Source: Trissonchulus latispiculum
Taxonomy: Eukaryota > Nematoda > Enoplea > Enoplida > Ironidae
Direction of reading: 5' to 3'
Assembly: GCA_030248195.1 (NCBI GenBank)
Contig: JASAND010027789.1
Location: forward strand, 23,683-87,682
Length of the DNA stretch: 64,000 nt
Under the pieces are notes generated by a model, which saw nothing but the letters and a program-made list of their open reading frames with translations, made no database searches and was not told the origin of the DNA. Position 1 is the first letter of the stretch, and every line of letters starts with the position of its first letter. Made by a program: the position numbers and the translations under genes. Below are positions 43,321 through 55,470 of the stretch, piece by piece.

Positions 43321-44852
43321 CTACAAAATACGTACTCTTCTGTGAGGAACGTACGATATTAAGAAATGCCCTTTCTACAAACCGCGTTAACTTTGTCATT
43401 AAAAAGTACAGTAATCACCTGCAATCTAGTTTGAATACGTCATTTTCCAAGACTTTCTTGAATTACCTGCTCCAGAGTTTAAATGTGACGTTGACTTGAT
43501 GGGAATTTAATTAGAATATAATTAACGGGATTAGAAGTAACAAGATAAACCTACGAATACCGACAGGTGAAGCCGGACTACAAAGAAAATTCCAGGCTCT
43601 TGACTTGGAACTTGAGAAAACTGTTTTGACCAATGCATCATGTAAACTAAGTGGTTAAGCTAGTGAACCACCCTGTATTTACAGCATCTCTGCAGTACCT
43701 AGGAGTGAAAAAATGAACCTTGGCTGCTCGCAAGTATGCGTATATGATGGCGCAGAAGTTTATGAAATATTTTGATACTTTATAATATTCGTATTAAAAA
43801 CTTGAAAAGTTTGTTTAAACTGAGTGAGTACTTAGAAAGATATGCCAGCCATAACTGTATGTTTATTAGTTATCCGGCTTCTGATAAAAAGGCAAAAGGA
43901 AATGTGTAACATTTATTATTGTTGCAACTGATAAAGTGTCCGTGGTGCTAAAGAATTGGGCTGACAATTCTGGTATTCTAATGTTATTTCCTAATATGTT
44001 TAATACTTTGCGATTAAGCAGCTAATAACTCATGACCTAAAATTCGACTTAGTGTGGAGAAATACATCGGCGAACTATATTAAGACCAGTTTACGTAACC
44101 AAACTTTCATCAAATCAGGCTCACTCTAGACTTTGGAGTTTGGTGAGAGTTTTATAAAATTGTGGCGAGGTAATAAACAAGCCGCAGACTTCGTTTATAC
44201 TGCCACCAAGTTTTCACCATTTTCGTTGGGGTAGCTTCTGACAAAAACTACTTTATTACAATTCTGAGCTTTTTCATCATAGAATCGCAAGGACGGGACT
44301 GTTCAAAAAGGCAATTAAGAAATCTGTAATATAAGCACTTAGAAGCTAGATTATGCATGATTCCATCAATATGGATAAAACGAAAACGACGTGAAACTAA
44401 TATCAAACAGTTTTATGACAATTTACTGTGTTTGTCTGTCTGTTAAAGTTTGGCAATCTGGAGAATGGCCGATGTAAATAAAACATGTCAAGTTGGAAAA
44501 TGCGAAGTACAAGTTTGGTCGAATTTCTTCGCCAGACATATGATTGGTGTAAGTCTGGTCTAGTGAAGATAGTGTAACTGGGCTTCAGTTGATAACTTGA
44601 TGTTTTGTAATCAGCCGGTGTGGCCGAGCATCTTATTATCACGCTTTTAGAGCGAGGTATTTGCGATCACTTGGTTTTTCTTTTGAACTGTTTTCAACGA
44701 TTGTCCAATTACACCATATGGTCATTGCAGGATCATTAGCTGGCTGTTGTGAAGAGGGGGGCTCTGATTAAAGGACTTCTGTGTCTTAACTTGTTCTTTG
44801 TCCTAGCATTAAGCTCTAGGTTCACCACATTTCGGTTTTGAATCTGATCAAA

Positions 44853-45153
44853 ATGTCTCTTGTGTTCATTTACGCCTCAATCGTGTGTCTGGTTTGGTAT
44901 ATGTGCGGTGAGTACAAATGCGGACTTTTTAAAATATAAGAATGCACTGTGCAGTTGCGTTTTCAAATATACAAATTACAAACAATTGCCTGAGAAATAC
45001 TGTTTGTGCTTACGCTGGAAAGTCTGCTTCTTGCTGCCTTCAAGTTTGCCAGAACCCGGCCCACAGTTGCCACAAGTTAAAATTTCACCTAAGCTAGCAT
45101 TTTCCAGAAGTGGCAGTTGTATTTTCAACTGCAATGGATTTTTATCGCGATGA
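44853..45153 (+). CDS. Candidate two-exon secreted peptide, 51 aa
   Basis: Exon 44853-44907 begins ATG and encodes a hydrophobic leader MSLVFIYASIVCLVWYM, ending at a strong donor GCG/GTGAGT. Exon 45053-45153 follows a pyrimidine-rich acceptor (CTTCAAGTTTGCCAG), joins in frame (phase 1) and ends with a short Cys-pair tail GSCIFNCNGFLSR-stop. A signal-peptide exon followed by a short Cys-containing exon fits a neuropeptide or other secreted peptide. I do not recognise the family and no dibasic cleavage site is seen. It rests on splice signals and composition only. Confidence 0.33.
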
Positions 45154-46443
45154 CCATGATTTCTTTATGAAAATAATATAACAATTACGCTAGTTATAGC
45201 TACTAATTGACTCCTGAAATTAACTTAGTAAATTTGTGCAACAGTGTTTTATTAGATGAACAACGTTTCTGATTGCAAGATACGAACCTTCGAAAAAGAA
45301 GACGTTAGCATAAATTGTTGGTCAAGAAGTATCAGACTTTATAAAATTGGTGAAATCATCTCATACAATTAGTCTACATCTTCGGAGATGTAAAAGTTGG
45401 AAGACTGTGCTCCTCTACTTTTTCTAGTACTCATATTCATTTCTAATGTTGTCTGGTACAAACCCTAGTCCTCGTCCATTTGGCAATTCGTTAACCTCCA
45501 CACAACGGTCTTTGGTGTGGAGGGCGTAGTCTTGCAAAACCAGCTGAAAAGTCTTCTGCTTGTACAAATGGACTTTCTAGGGCAAGTGGGGCCGATGACA
45601 CCAGTTTCACCTACTTCTAAGACTCGGTCAGGAAATAAACTGCTCTATCCTTTCCCTTTCCACTGTACCACTATACCAGGTGTGTTTAAAAATTTGGGTA
45701 TTCAAATTTATGTGTAATATTGCGTTTTGAGCCGATGCCATATCGACATGTGATCTGATCTAAGACTAATAATTAATAGCTTAATAACGTAATCAAATTA
45801 ATCCAAACGTTGAACGTGTTTGTTCATAAGGTTGAATTTTGTGTCATATACCGCCACAGCAAAACAAAACAAGAATGTCTGAATACAGGTATGGAGTTCT
45901 GCAAGCAGAAGTACCTTCTTAAAGCACTATGCGCTAATAGCAAGCAGCCACAATATAATCTATGTGCTAGCAGATTAGCACTATGCAATCAAATCACCAA
46001 AGACCCATTTTGAAGTCAAGTTTCCCTTGGTGGTGAATTTTCTCTGGAAGTGGGCGCTCTGTAAATCAAAAAGCACAATTCCGCATGTCTGTCTTTAGCC
46101 AAATAGCACAAATTCAGTTTCTTAGTTTAGACAAAATGATATATAAATTTCCTTGCATTAACTGATTCAAGCACCATGAAGCACGAGCCCTAGGTTTAAT
46201 TTTGGCTAAAAGTTCCGTGAAAGACCGGAGCGGATAGATTTAAGTTAACTATTTCCCGAAGGTTTTCGCGGTTGAGCTCAGTTTTCGTAAAAGCATAGGG
46301 TACTTATTAAGCTAAGTGCGTTCCGAAAAATAGCAACGGTAGCTACATTTTGATTTCATATCCCCACGTAATATGGTAAACATTACAATAAATCTTTTTG
46401 AACGCATAGATTTTCACAATGGTTTGCCACTGCCAGAACAAGA
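45154..46443. other. Intergenic with dispersed repeat
   Basis: 45830-46390 is a direct repeat of 55480-56010 (CCGCCACAGCAAAACA... through TAAGCTAAGTGC and TAGCTACATTTTGATTT). No gene recognised. Confidence 0.5.
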
Positions 46444-46807
46444 ATGGCTGGGTCTAAAATGAAAGATCTAGGTGAGCTGCACTTTTGTCTGGGCATCAAC
46501 ATCACACGGAATTGTGAAAAGAATACTCTGCCTTAATCAGAACCAATACATTCAGAAGCTGCTCACTAAATTTAGAAAGGTTAACGCAAAGCCAGTGTCG
46601 ACTCCTGCAGATATCTGTGCCAAATTAAAGAGAGATGATAGAATTACCAAATTCTTGACTACAGATCAGGCTGCCGAATATCGATCACTGGTGGGAGCCC
46701 TGGTGTATGTTTCTACAGCTACAAGACCGGACATCTCACATGCTGTATTTGCTGTTTCGAAATTTTGTTCAAAGCCTAGTGAAAGCCTCTTGACTGCTGC
46801 CAAATGA
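46444..46807 (+). pseudogene. Copia-type polyprotein fragment (RT end / RNase H start), frameshifted
   Basis: Reads MKDLGELHFCLGINITR in one frame, then after a shift near 46525 LNQNQYIQKLL, PVSTPAD, YRSLVGALVYVSTATRPDIS and FAVSKFCSKPS, the order found at the end of Copia/Ty1 reverse transcriptase. It breaks off at a stop after AAK. Only ~120 codons survive. Confidence 0.85.
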
Positions 46808-47956
46808 ATCGTTGTCTTTAAATTATATATTGTTGTTCTACCCCGGATTTTTTTCTAGTTACATGTTGTTGTATAGTACAGAATCAGCCACTTAAGGGGG
46901 GAGGGGTCACTGGGTACCAAATTTTGTCACCGATTTAGCTCATTTTCGTGTATAATATACCCCATATGTCCCCAAAAACTAGACAAATTTTTAGAGTCCA
47001 GGGTCAATCCAATAAAGAGATATTGCAGGTTTTGAACAATTTAGTGTTAACGCTAGTATGCTTCGCTGAGGGCTTCGAAGTCGCGTACACATGGGACAAC
47101 AAGATAAAACGGCATAGAAATATATCAATTTAAAGCCTCTACCTGTAGGTATTTATTACTGCATAAATTACAGTGGCAAGCCAAGCAACGTGCGAGACAC
47201 GGCGTTAGGACGATTTGGTAAAGTTCATTAAGACTTTCATTCGCTTCAAATTTTAAGTCGATTTGACTTTCTCATACTGCTTTGTAAAGACTTGGTGTAC
47301 GACGATAAAATGTTCAGGACAGGTAGAGCTTCGATTTGATATGAAATTGGCTATATTTGGAAAAGTTGAAAATTTTTAACATTTTTGCCCATAGGTGCCC
47401 GCCATGCTATCGTAGTATGTCGCCAGCGCAAAACACAGGCTATTGGCATGGAACTTTACGTACGCGTTGGCTTTATGCATACATGTGCTTGTGGGGCTGG
47501 GGCGGGTTTCACCCCACCCCCCCCCAGAGAATTCGTAGAAATCAGCGACCCTACAGGAAACGAGGCCGTACAGATATTAGCATTCTACCTAGTCCAGATT
47601 AGGTCCCCCCAAGTTCAAACTTACGTGCTCAAACGTCAAGCTCATTACGCAGCGTTCAAACGTTTGGTAGCCGAGAAATTTTCCTCCTTTTCATTTTCGT
47701 ATAGTCGAAAATATAAAAGAAAATGAAAATAGACTGTGATTGAAGCTTTTACCTGACTTAATAAAAACAGCAATGATTCTGCCAAAGAATTCGTACTTAT
47801 CAGAAAAGAGAAACTTATCATTGTTAAGAAGTATTGAGAACAATTCAGTCGTAAGCTATGACAATATTTCGCTATTCTATTATCTATATTATCTACATAT
47901 AATTATAAGGAACTATAAACTCTCTATATCCTTTTTGGTAGCATATCCAATCCATT
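46808..47956. other. Intergenic, no assigned gene
   Basis: Contains a plus-strand open frame at 47385-47726 (tail AHYAAFKRLVAEKF..., poly-Pro PPPP) that I cannot assign and do not count as a gene. Confidence 0.3.
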
Positions 47957-48258
47957 CGCTGCCTTCAGCAGATAGTCAGGATGGTGGCCACGTGTCTAGT
48001 TTTGACGCGGATCAATCTAGATATTCTGGAACTTCCCCGTCGTTCTCAAGATCAGATAATGGCGCTTCGAAAGAACTGCTTTGCGGAGTTACAATTCCAA
48101 GTACTGCAAGTGATTCTCGGATTGCGCCTACCACAGCAGAATATGAACTGGATCCAAACTCCAAGTCGTCGTTGACCGGCGAGCACAAAGAAAAGAAATT
48201 CACAAAAGAACATTTACGATACCTGCTGAGAAGCGGAAAGCCCAGGATGAAGGAGATC
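47957..48258 (+). other. Putative orphan exon, Ser-rich, unknown protein
   Basis: After an acceptor-like GCTGCCTTCAG the frame reads ADSQDGGHVSSFDADQSRYS and on through ELDPNSKSS and KKFTKEHLRYLLRSGKP. The composition is protein-like, and a damaged duplicate exists at 49298-49560. No start or donor is secure and no family is recognised. It may be an exon of a gene whose other parts are lost, or part of a transposon. Confidence 0.3.
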
Positions 48259-48466
48259 TTCGTTTGTTCGTTCTCGATCGCCAATAGTCGCCGATTTCAA
48301 AGAAGTTTGAAACAGAGCCATTTCTGAATCATCAATTTTAAGTACGAAGAGTCCTCTGATTTCAAGCACACCGCAAGGACATGAGGAATCGAATGATAGC
48401 TAGCCACAAAGAAACGTAAAGTTACCAGTCAACGTGTCTCCGGCTATTCGGCGAAGGTGTAGTCAA

Positions 48467-49300
48467 GGTTTAACTGAATTGGGAGGGTCTGGATCAACAG
48501 AGGAGCCAAGCTTTGACCCGCCCAATCCTACGAATCCGTAGCCGGGAATAAGAAATCTGTAGAAGCCCGTTCATCTCGATGTTTAGGTTTAACCAAGAGT
48601 ACATAATGATAAGAGTATGACAAGCGTCACACTATGCAGTGAAAGCCAAAACTATGCTATGTGCGCTATCGGCTGACCCCCTCCCCACGAATTGACCCCC
48701 TCTCACACTGCCCCTATATGGGCACATAGTCCCAAACGGGGGTCGCTCACTAGTTTAGCATGTTTTCTACATACAACTGTTAAACATACACGATTAAACC
48801 CCCTCCCTAAATTCGGCCCCTGTTTATTTCAGCGTGAAGCTATGCAAAGCAGTGAGCGACCCCCGTTTGGACCACGTACCCATACAGGGGCGGTGTCGGA
48901 GGAGGTCGATTTGTGGGGGGGTCATCCGATAGCGCGAATACCATAGTTTTGGCCTTCACTGCATAGAGTGTGACGCTTGTCATACTCTTAGCATTATGTA
49001 ATCTTGGTTTAACTGAATCGCTGGTCTCTGAATAAACAGAGCAGCTCAGCTTTGACCCGCCAACTCCTAGCGAACCTGTAGCCAGAAATCAGAAATCTGT
49101 ATACGCCCGTTCAGCTCAATGTTCAGGTTTAACTGAGTGGGCGGGAAGCGGGCGGTTTAACAGAGGAACAAAGCTTTGACCCGCCAACTCCTACCGAATC
49201 TGTAGCCGGGAATCAGAAATCTGTGAAAGCCCGAAAGTTCAATGTTTAGGACTAACTAAATCACCGGGCTCTGGATCAACAGAGGAGCCAAGCTTTGACC
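48467..49300. repeat. ~120-bp tandem repeat, about four units, one interrupted by a MITE
   Basis: Units start GGTTTAACTGAAT (48467, ~48587/49008, 49127, 49249 as GGACTAACTAAAT) and share CAAGCTTTGACCCGCC and GAATCAGAAATCTGT. The second unit is split by the palindromic MITE at 48593-49007. Confidence 0.8.
48593..49007. mobile_element. Palindromic MITE, CCAAGAG family, TTTAA target duplication
   Basis: CCAAGAGTACATAATGATAA at the left, CATTATGTAATCTTGG at the right, flanked by TTTAA (48588-48592, 49008-49012). Internal arms: CAAACGGGGGTCGCTCACT and AGTGAGCGACCCCCGTTTG; also CAAAACTATGCTATG and CATAGTTTTGG. Confidence 0.88.
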
Positions 49301-49560
49301 CATAGTCAGGATGGTGGCTACGTGTCTAGTTTTGACGCGGATCAATTTAGATATATTCTGGAACTTCCCCGTCGTTCTCAAGATGCTTTGTGGAGTTACA
49401 ATTCCAAGTACTGTAAGTGGTTCTCGAATTTCGCCTACCTCAGCAGAATATTAAATGAATCCAAACTCCAAGTCGTCGTTGCACGGCGAGCACAAAAGAA
49501 AAATAGTTTCTGGCGGTAAATTTACGATACCTGCAGAGAAGCGGCAAGCCCAGATGGATT
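49298..49560 (+). pseudogene. Damaged duplicate of the 47957-48258 exon-like segment
   Basis: Starts AGTCAGGATGGTGGCTACGT and follows the first copy closely, but has small indels that shift the frame and lacks an internal block of about 20-30 bp. It directly follows the ~120-bp tandem repeats. Confidence 0.55.
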
Positions 49561-49800
49561 ACACATGTCGTGGTCACCTTTAGAGGGCTATTGTGAATGA
49601 TAGGAAAAGTATTGCAACAAACGTACTTGTCTTGGTTTGCGGACCCATGGGAAGTGCAAAATAAGTGGAAATGAGAAAAATCAGAGATGATCGAAAAATC
49701 CCGACTCCTCAAGCACAATTAACAAATTACAAACATATATAGATAACAACGTTGGGCCATACTGCTTTTATGCAGTTCATATAAAAAATCGAACAAGTTT

Positions 49801-52800
49801 GAATTATAAGCGTTTTCCATAATCACAAGCTAAAACCGGAAGCGGAACCGGTTTTAAATACCGGAGTTCGTCCGAGCACTACTGCAAGCTAAAACTGAAA
49901 ACTTAAACCTAAACTGCTTTAGGTGGTTTACCTAAACTGCTTTAGGTGGTTTAAGTCGTCGACTGAAGTTGAAACTGAAATTATTTGCTACCACTGTTTA
50001 AAACTGAAACTGAAACCAGAATGGGCGTGGAAAGCTTATTTTTGTTCGAACTAAAAAATGAGAATCGATACAGCAGAGAAAAGAGTCGAGATATGTATTT
50101 ATTGCGCAGTTGAAAAATAGAAAACGAACGTTGAAGACTCAATTAAAAGACTGCATCAAAACAAGTTTTAATTTGATTTGCATCAAAAAATAAAACATCG
50201 CAAGATCGGAACCTCAGCTTCATCTTTATCTGTACCACATATAACTACATAGATCACATGAAAGCTGACAGGTAATCGGTCCTGAAAGTCCAATTAAAAA
50301 ATTTTTGCATTGAGTGAGTCGCGAGTAATATCCAGTCAAAGTTGGAAAAGCGGCAAAGATCAAAGGATTTTGAAAATCGAAAAATTAAATAACTATCGCA
50401 ATTTTTGACGAAATCAATTGATAATCGGGATTCAATATGTTTGGGACATTGGCTAATTTTCCACTGAACGGCTAGTTCCTAGATGCTACTGGTCTTTCAA
50501 AACTTAAAAAATCGGCTTCTTTTGATGAATTTTAATTTTTTAAAAAATTTTTTTCAACCAAAGGAAAGTTCTTGTCATGACGGTTCAGAAAATATATACA
50601 TTGCTACGGCAAAAATGTACCGGTAGTTCAGTATAAACAAAATTTCGCTCCTTACATTTTTTGGTCAGACTTTAGTTTATCAAATTTGGTAGTTCATGAT
50701 TTGTCTGGCTTCAGAAAGATCTGATACTACACTATGAAAGCACTCTGGGTTTTTATTTCTCGATAGCGTGTTTGCCTAATATAAAGAACATTTTATTTTT
50801 ATATGTCTGTAACCAAATAGGGATTTGCCTATTCTCAGAAATATATAGAGCCGGTTTGCATTTGATTTCTGATTTTGTTTGTCATCATTGGTATTTACAA
50901 TTTGTTACATTGGTTTTTAGAAAAGAAAAGTTCAGTAACATACCCGATTCTGAGTTAATAATAACTCATTCCTGGTACATTAAATACTTATTATGCATTG
51001 CAGAAGTATCATCAAAATATTGCATATTATCACCGTAGTATTGCAAAATTAATTGGAAATTGGCTAATTTTGAATAGATGTTTATCAGCTTTTCAAAGCT
51101 TCAACAAACACCGTTAAGTATTTGACAGGATTCTATTTCATTGTTCCTGCACTCAGCTTATTTCTTGCCATAGTATAACATGGGCAGAATGGAGGGTGCC
51201 GCCTTCCTCAAATCGACACAAAATGGGTGACCCCTCAGCGGAAAGGAAAATCGGACAAGTTTGAATTATAAGCGTTTTCCGTAACCGGAAGCTAAAAACG
51301 GGAATAACGGGTTGGTCATAACGGGTCGGTCCGAGCACTACTGCAAGCTAAAACTTAAAACTTAAACTAGTTCAGTGGTTTGTCGGCGACTGAAGTTGAA
51401 ACTGAAATTATTTGCGACCACTATTTAAAACTGAAACTGAAACCAGAATGGGCTTGGAAAGCTTATTTTTGTCGGAACTAAAGAAATAAGAATCGATACA
51501 GCAGAGAAAAGAGTCGAGATATGTATTTATTGCGCAGTTGAAAAATAGAAAACGAACGTTGAAGAATCAATTAAAAAGCTGCATCAAAACAAGTTTTAAT
51601 TTGATTTGCATCAAAAAATAAAACATCGTAAGATCGGAACCTCAGCTTCATCTTTATCTGTACCACATATAACTACATAGATCACATGAAAGCTGACACG
51701 TAATCGGTCCTGAAAATCCAATTAAAAAATTTTTGCATTGAGTGAGCCGCGAGTAATATCCAGTCAAAGTTGGAAAAGCGGCAAAGATCAAAGGATTTTG
51801 AAAATCGAAAAATTAAATAACTATCGCAATTTTTGACGAAATCAATTGATAATCGGGATTCAATATGTTGGGACATTGGCTAATTTTCCACTGAACGGCT
51901 AGTTCCTAGATGCTACTGGTCTTTCAAAACTTAAAAAATCGGCTTCTTTTGATGAATTTTAATTTTTTCAAAATTTTTTTCAACCAAAGGAAAGTTCTTG
52001 TCATGACGGTTCAGAAAATATATCCATTGCTACGGCAAAAATGTACCGGTAGTTCAGTATAAACAAAACAATTTCGCTTGTTACATTCTTTGGTCAGACT
52101 TTAGTTTATCAAATTTGGTAGTTCATGATTTGTCTGGCTTCAGAAAGATCTGATACTACACTATGAAAGCACTCTGGGTTTTTATTTCTCGATAACGTGT
52201 TTGCCTAATATTTATTTAAAGAACATTTTATTTTTATATGTCTGTAACCAAATAGGGATTTGCCTATTCTTAGAAATATATAGAGCCGGTTTGCATTTGA
52301 TTTCTGATTTTGTTTGTCATCATTGGTATTTACAATTTGTTACATTGGTTTTTAGAATAGAAAAGTTCAGTAACATACCCGATTCTGAGTTAATAATAAC
52401 TCATTTCTGGTACATTAAATACTTATTATGCATTGCAGAAGTATCATCAAAGTATTGCATATTATCACCGTAGTATTGCAAAATTAATTGGAAATTGGCT
52501 AATTTTGAATACATGTTTATCAGCTCTTCAAAGCTTCAACAAACACCGTTAAGTATTTGACAGGATTCTATTTCATTGTTCCTGCACTCAGCTTATTTCT
52601 TGCCATAGTATAACATGGGAGGAATGGAGGGTGCCGCCTTCCTCAGATCATCATGACCCCTCAGCGGAAAGGAAAATAGGACAAGTTTGAATTATAAGCG
52701 TTTTCCGTAACCGAAAGCTAAAACCGGAAATACCGGGTCGGTCCGAGCACTACTGCAAGCTAAAACTTAAAACTTAAACTAGTTCAGTGCTTTGTCGGCG

Positions 52801-53045
52801 ACTGAAGTTGAAACTGAAATTATTTGCGACCACTATTTAAAACTGAAACTGAAACCAGAGTAGGCGTCGAAAGCTTATTTTTGTCGGAACTAAAAAATGA
52901 GAATCGATACAGCAGAGAAAAGAGTCGAGATATGTATTTATTGCGCAGTTGAAAAATAGAACACGAACGTTGAAGAATCAATTAAAAAACTGCATCAAAA
53001 CAAGTTTTAATTTGATTTGCATCAAAAAAATAAAACATCGCAAGA
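49801..53045. repeat. ~1.4-kb tandem triplication (third copy partial)
   Basis: The phrase GAATTATAAGCGTTTTCC occurs at 49801, 51263 and 52689 (spacing 1462 and 1426). The sequence following each is nearly identical, including AGAGTCGAGATATGTATTTA and ACCGAGCACTACTGC-type starts. Copy 3 stops matching near 53070. No gene is inside; the paired short ORFs at ~50.8 and ~52.2 kb only reflect the duplication. Confidence 0.9.
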
Positions 53046-53580
53046 TCAGAACCTCAGCTTCATCTTTATTTGTACCCCAATCAATTTTGTAGCCTTAAGT
53101 TTTGGCCTTCCACAATTGTTTCCTTATCTTTTGCTTCCCCAAGTTTCTTCTGTGTTCGTGGCGGATATTTACACTAGATTCACTGAGTCTTTTAAGGTCA
53201 GCGATACGGAGATGGCCGCAGCCGGCCTGTCTCAAGCCAGAAGCCAGTTCTTTGTGGTTATTAAGCAAATATTGAATGCAATAGGAATCCAGTACGGTAC
53301 GAAGAACATCAGAAACAGTATCTCTGTCGTCGGCATAGCGTTTAAAAGTCTGTATGACACAATCAGAACGATATTTGTTTGCCAGTGCGATTTCGAGTAC
53401 GAGGTACGCTTTTTGACTCTCATAAGCGCATATTGCATGTATAGATAGATAGACCTTATAAAGTTTGACAAAAGATGGCCTGGTGATAAGGTCAACTACG
53501 GCTTTATCACCAGGCCATCTAACAAACGTTCCAACAGTGACATATTTATTTGGTTCCTGAGGTGTCAAAAAATTTGTCCC

Positions 53581-53648
53581 TGAGGTGGGGTCGAAACCAC
53601 AACATTTACCGATATAGGCCAACGCTCTACCGATTGAGCCAAGTCCCC
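53581..53648 (-). mobile_element. tRNA-derived SINE head
   Basis: Minus strand GGCTCAATCGGTAGAGCGTT (A box) and GTGGTTTCGACCCC (B box), matching the heads at 1.0 and 17.1 kb with a degraded anticodon arm. Confidence 0.6.
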
Positions 53649-53981
53649 TAACTGACGACCCCTATTGTAATAAACAAAACACTACAGCATACGATTAGTT
53701 TGTTGAATAGCAGAAAAGTTAGCTTCCCTTGAGTAAGCCAGTAAAATACTTAATCGCACAAAAATAAAATAATCTAACTTTGACACAACGCACAGAAATA
53801 GTGAAAGTAGACCCCGTGCAACAAATTAACCCAATCCGAACTGACTACGTGATTTCCTATTTTTAGGCAATTATATGTGTCCTAAACAGCGAACGAATGA
53901 CATCCTGTTTCAGCGGACCATCAAGTTTACTCGGCGATTGGCGAATTGCGAAGTAGTCGATGTGGCGACAATATTGCTTAG

Positions 53982-54633
53982 CAGGATCGTCGGAGCCTGA
54001 ATAATCAAAGTGGAGAAGGGATCTTTATCAGAGAAAGGTTTTGTGCTTTTCTCAAAAAACTCGGAGAAGAAAAGGCAGCCAAAGTCACTTTGTACAAGTA
54101 GGGACAGCCATGGGTGTCTCGAATGAAGCTAAGCGCTGTTCTATCTCCGTCCCGTTCCCCGGAGCAGTCAGGGTTCCTTAGTCCCTGGAGCCGGCACTCT
54201 TTTCGGATCCGGGCAGTTGCAAGAAACGAGAACATTTTATAATGTCCATCCACTATCTGGAATATCCCAAGACGGTTTCCTGATTTCCACCGAAATTGCA
54301 ATTATGGAACCATCACAACTGGCGCAGTGGCTCCACGTCATAGAAACTCCAGTTCCAGTACTGTTTTACCCTTTTGGATTAAGCCAAGACAAAATCCACT
54401 CCACAGCTCTACACGATCAGCCACGCCAAGCCGGCATAATGGCAGTGGATATGGAGTCGCTCCATTTTCACTCCTTGTGCCAGGAAGAAGGCTTGGCCCA
54501 TCTGACTATCCGAGCCGTCAGCGACGAAGGCGAATCTGGCTTGGAGAACGATTCTCAACGACTGCAGCATCGAAATCTGGCTGCCGAAAAGGTCATTGGA
54601 TTTGCGCTGGCTCTGTTGGCATATCTCCCCTGA
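53982..54633 (+). CDS. Nucleoside phosphorylase / nucleosidase-type C-terminal region, partial model
   Basis: The strongest part is the exon to the stop at 54631-54633. It reads GIMAVDMESLHFHSL and, ~30 residues on, LTIRAVSDEGESG, the VDME..(A/S) and (I/V)R..SD motifs of the PNP/UDP-phosphorylase superfamily (MTA/SAH nucleosidases, uridine phosphorylases). The Glu of DME contacts the ribose and the Asp of SD acts on the base. My tentative model is 53982-54097 joined to 54168-54633 by a 70-nt intron (AA/GTAGGG, AGCAG). It keeps frame, but the acceptor is weak. The open frame with the motifs starts by 54145 at the latest. The N-terminal catalytic half is not found upstream, where SINE and tandem repeats occur, so this may be a truncated gene copy. 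Confidence 0.5.
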
Positions 54634-54975
54634 CTGAAATGACTAAAAACGAAATCAGTAAAACTTGGCACATACTCGTCTCAAAATCTCTCAAAATCTC
54701 AAAATTCAAGTTCAAGCAGGTGTTGAATTAATAGAACTTGTCTACAGTTGCTGGTTGCTGACAATACTGTTCGCTCGTAAAAGCTTACATTCACATGGAA
54801 GGATTTTCTTCGCTTACAGATGCTGTTCTCAGTGGACTGAATCTGTTCGGTGAGCTGAAGCAATATCTGTTTTGGTAGCACGTATTAGACTTTCATGTCT
54901 GGATTTGACCTACTACAGTAATATCCTGACAGTATCACTCTTGCTGGAAGCTAAAGACGAGGACGAGCCGACCTT

Positions 54976-55066
54976 TTCCGGCTCGGCTCGGCTCGGCTCG
55001 GCTCGGCTCGCGGTCATACCCGGCTCGGCTCGGCTCGCGGTTATACCTGGTTCGGCTCGGTTCGGC
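54976..55066. repeat. (GGCTC)n short satellite
   Basis: Runs of CGGCT pentamers broken by GCGGTCATACC / GCGGTTATACC; strikingly GC-rich in AT-rich surroundings. Confidence 0.9.
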
Positions 55067-55084
55067 CTTACTCTTACTATTATC

Positions 55085-55470
55085 AAGAGTAGACAATATA
55101 TGAGTGTGACCGACAGCTAGCAAGCTCTCTATTATCAGCTGCAGGTAAATGCTCTGGTCGCTAACGGCTGACCGCCCACAAACGTGTATGCTCACTTCAA
55201 AGAAATTAGCATGCTATCTTTGCGTTATAGAGCTCGAAGCAGACACAAATTGGACGCACGCAGGCGTTGTGTTTTCGAGCATTACACTTAAAGATACTGC
55301 GAGTGAGCGTATATAAACGTGTACTGGGTTCACGTTTGTGGGGGGGGGGTCACTAGGTACACGTTTGTACGGGGGGTCAGTCGTTAGCGTGCATGTACCT
55401 GCAGCTGATAACAGAAAGCCTGCCTGCTGTCACACTCTTATATGTTGTGTACTCTTGCTATTATGTACTC
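55085..55470. mobile_element. Palindromic MITE, CCAAGAG family, worn copy
   Basis: Left TATCAAGAGTAGACAATATA, right ATGTTGTGTACTCTTGC. Inner mirrored blocks: GGCTGACCGCCCACAAACG and CACGTTTGTGGGGGGG; AGCTGCAGGTA and TACCTGCAGCT. Confidence 0.7.

Noticed and set aside
45100..45150. Vasopressin/oxytocin-like peptide (CIFNC)
   Set aside because: The ring has 3 rather than 4 residues between Cys, there is no Pro-x-Gly amidation tail and no neurophysin.
47385..47726. 113-codon plus-strand ORF as a gene
   Set aside because: No recognised domain, no clear splice or start context, and a C-run-derived poly-Pro; left unassigned.
53095..53622. Overlapping ORFs on both strands (175 aa minus, 143 aa plus)
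   Set aside because: Both look weakly protein-like, the plus one even ends at a donor (GAG/GTACGC), but neither matches a family I know and they contradict each other.
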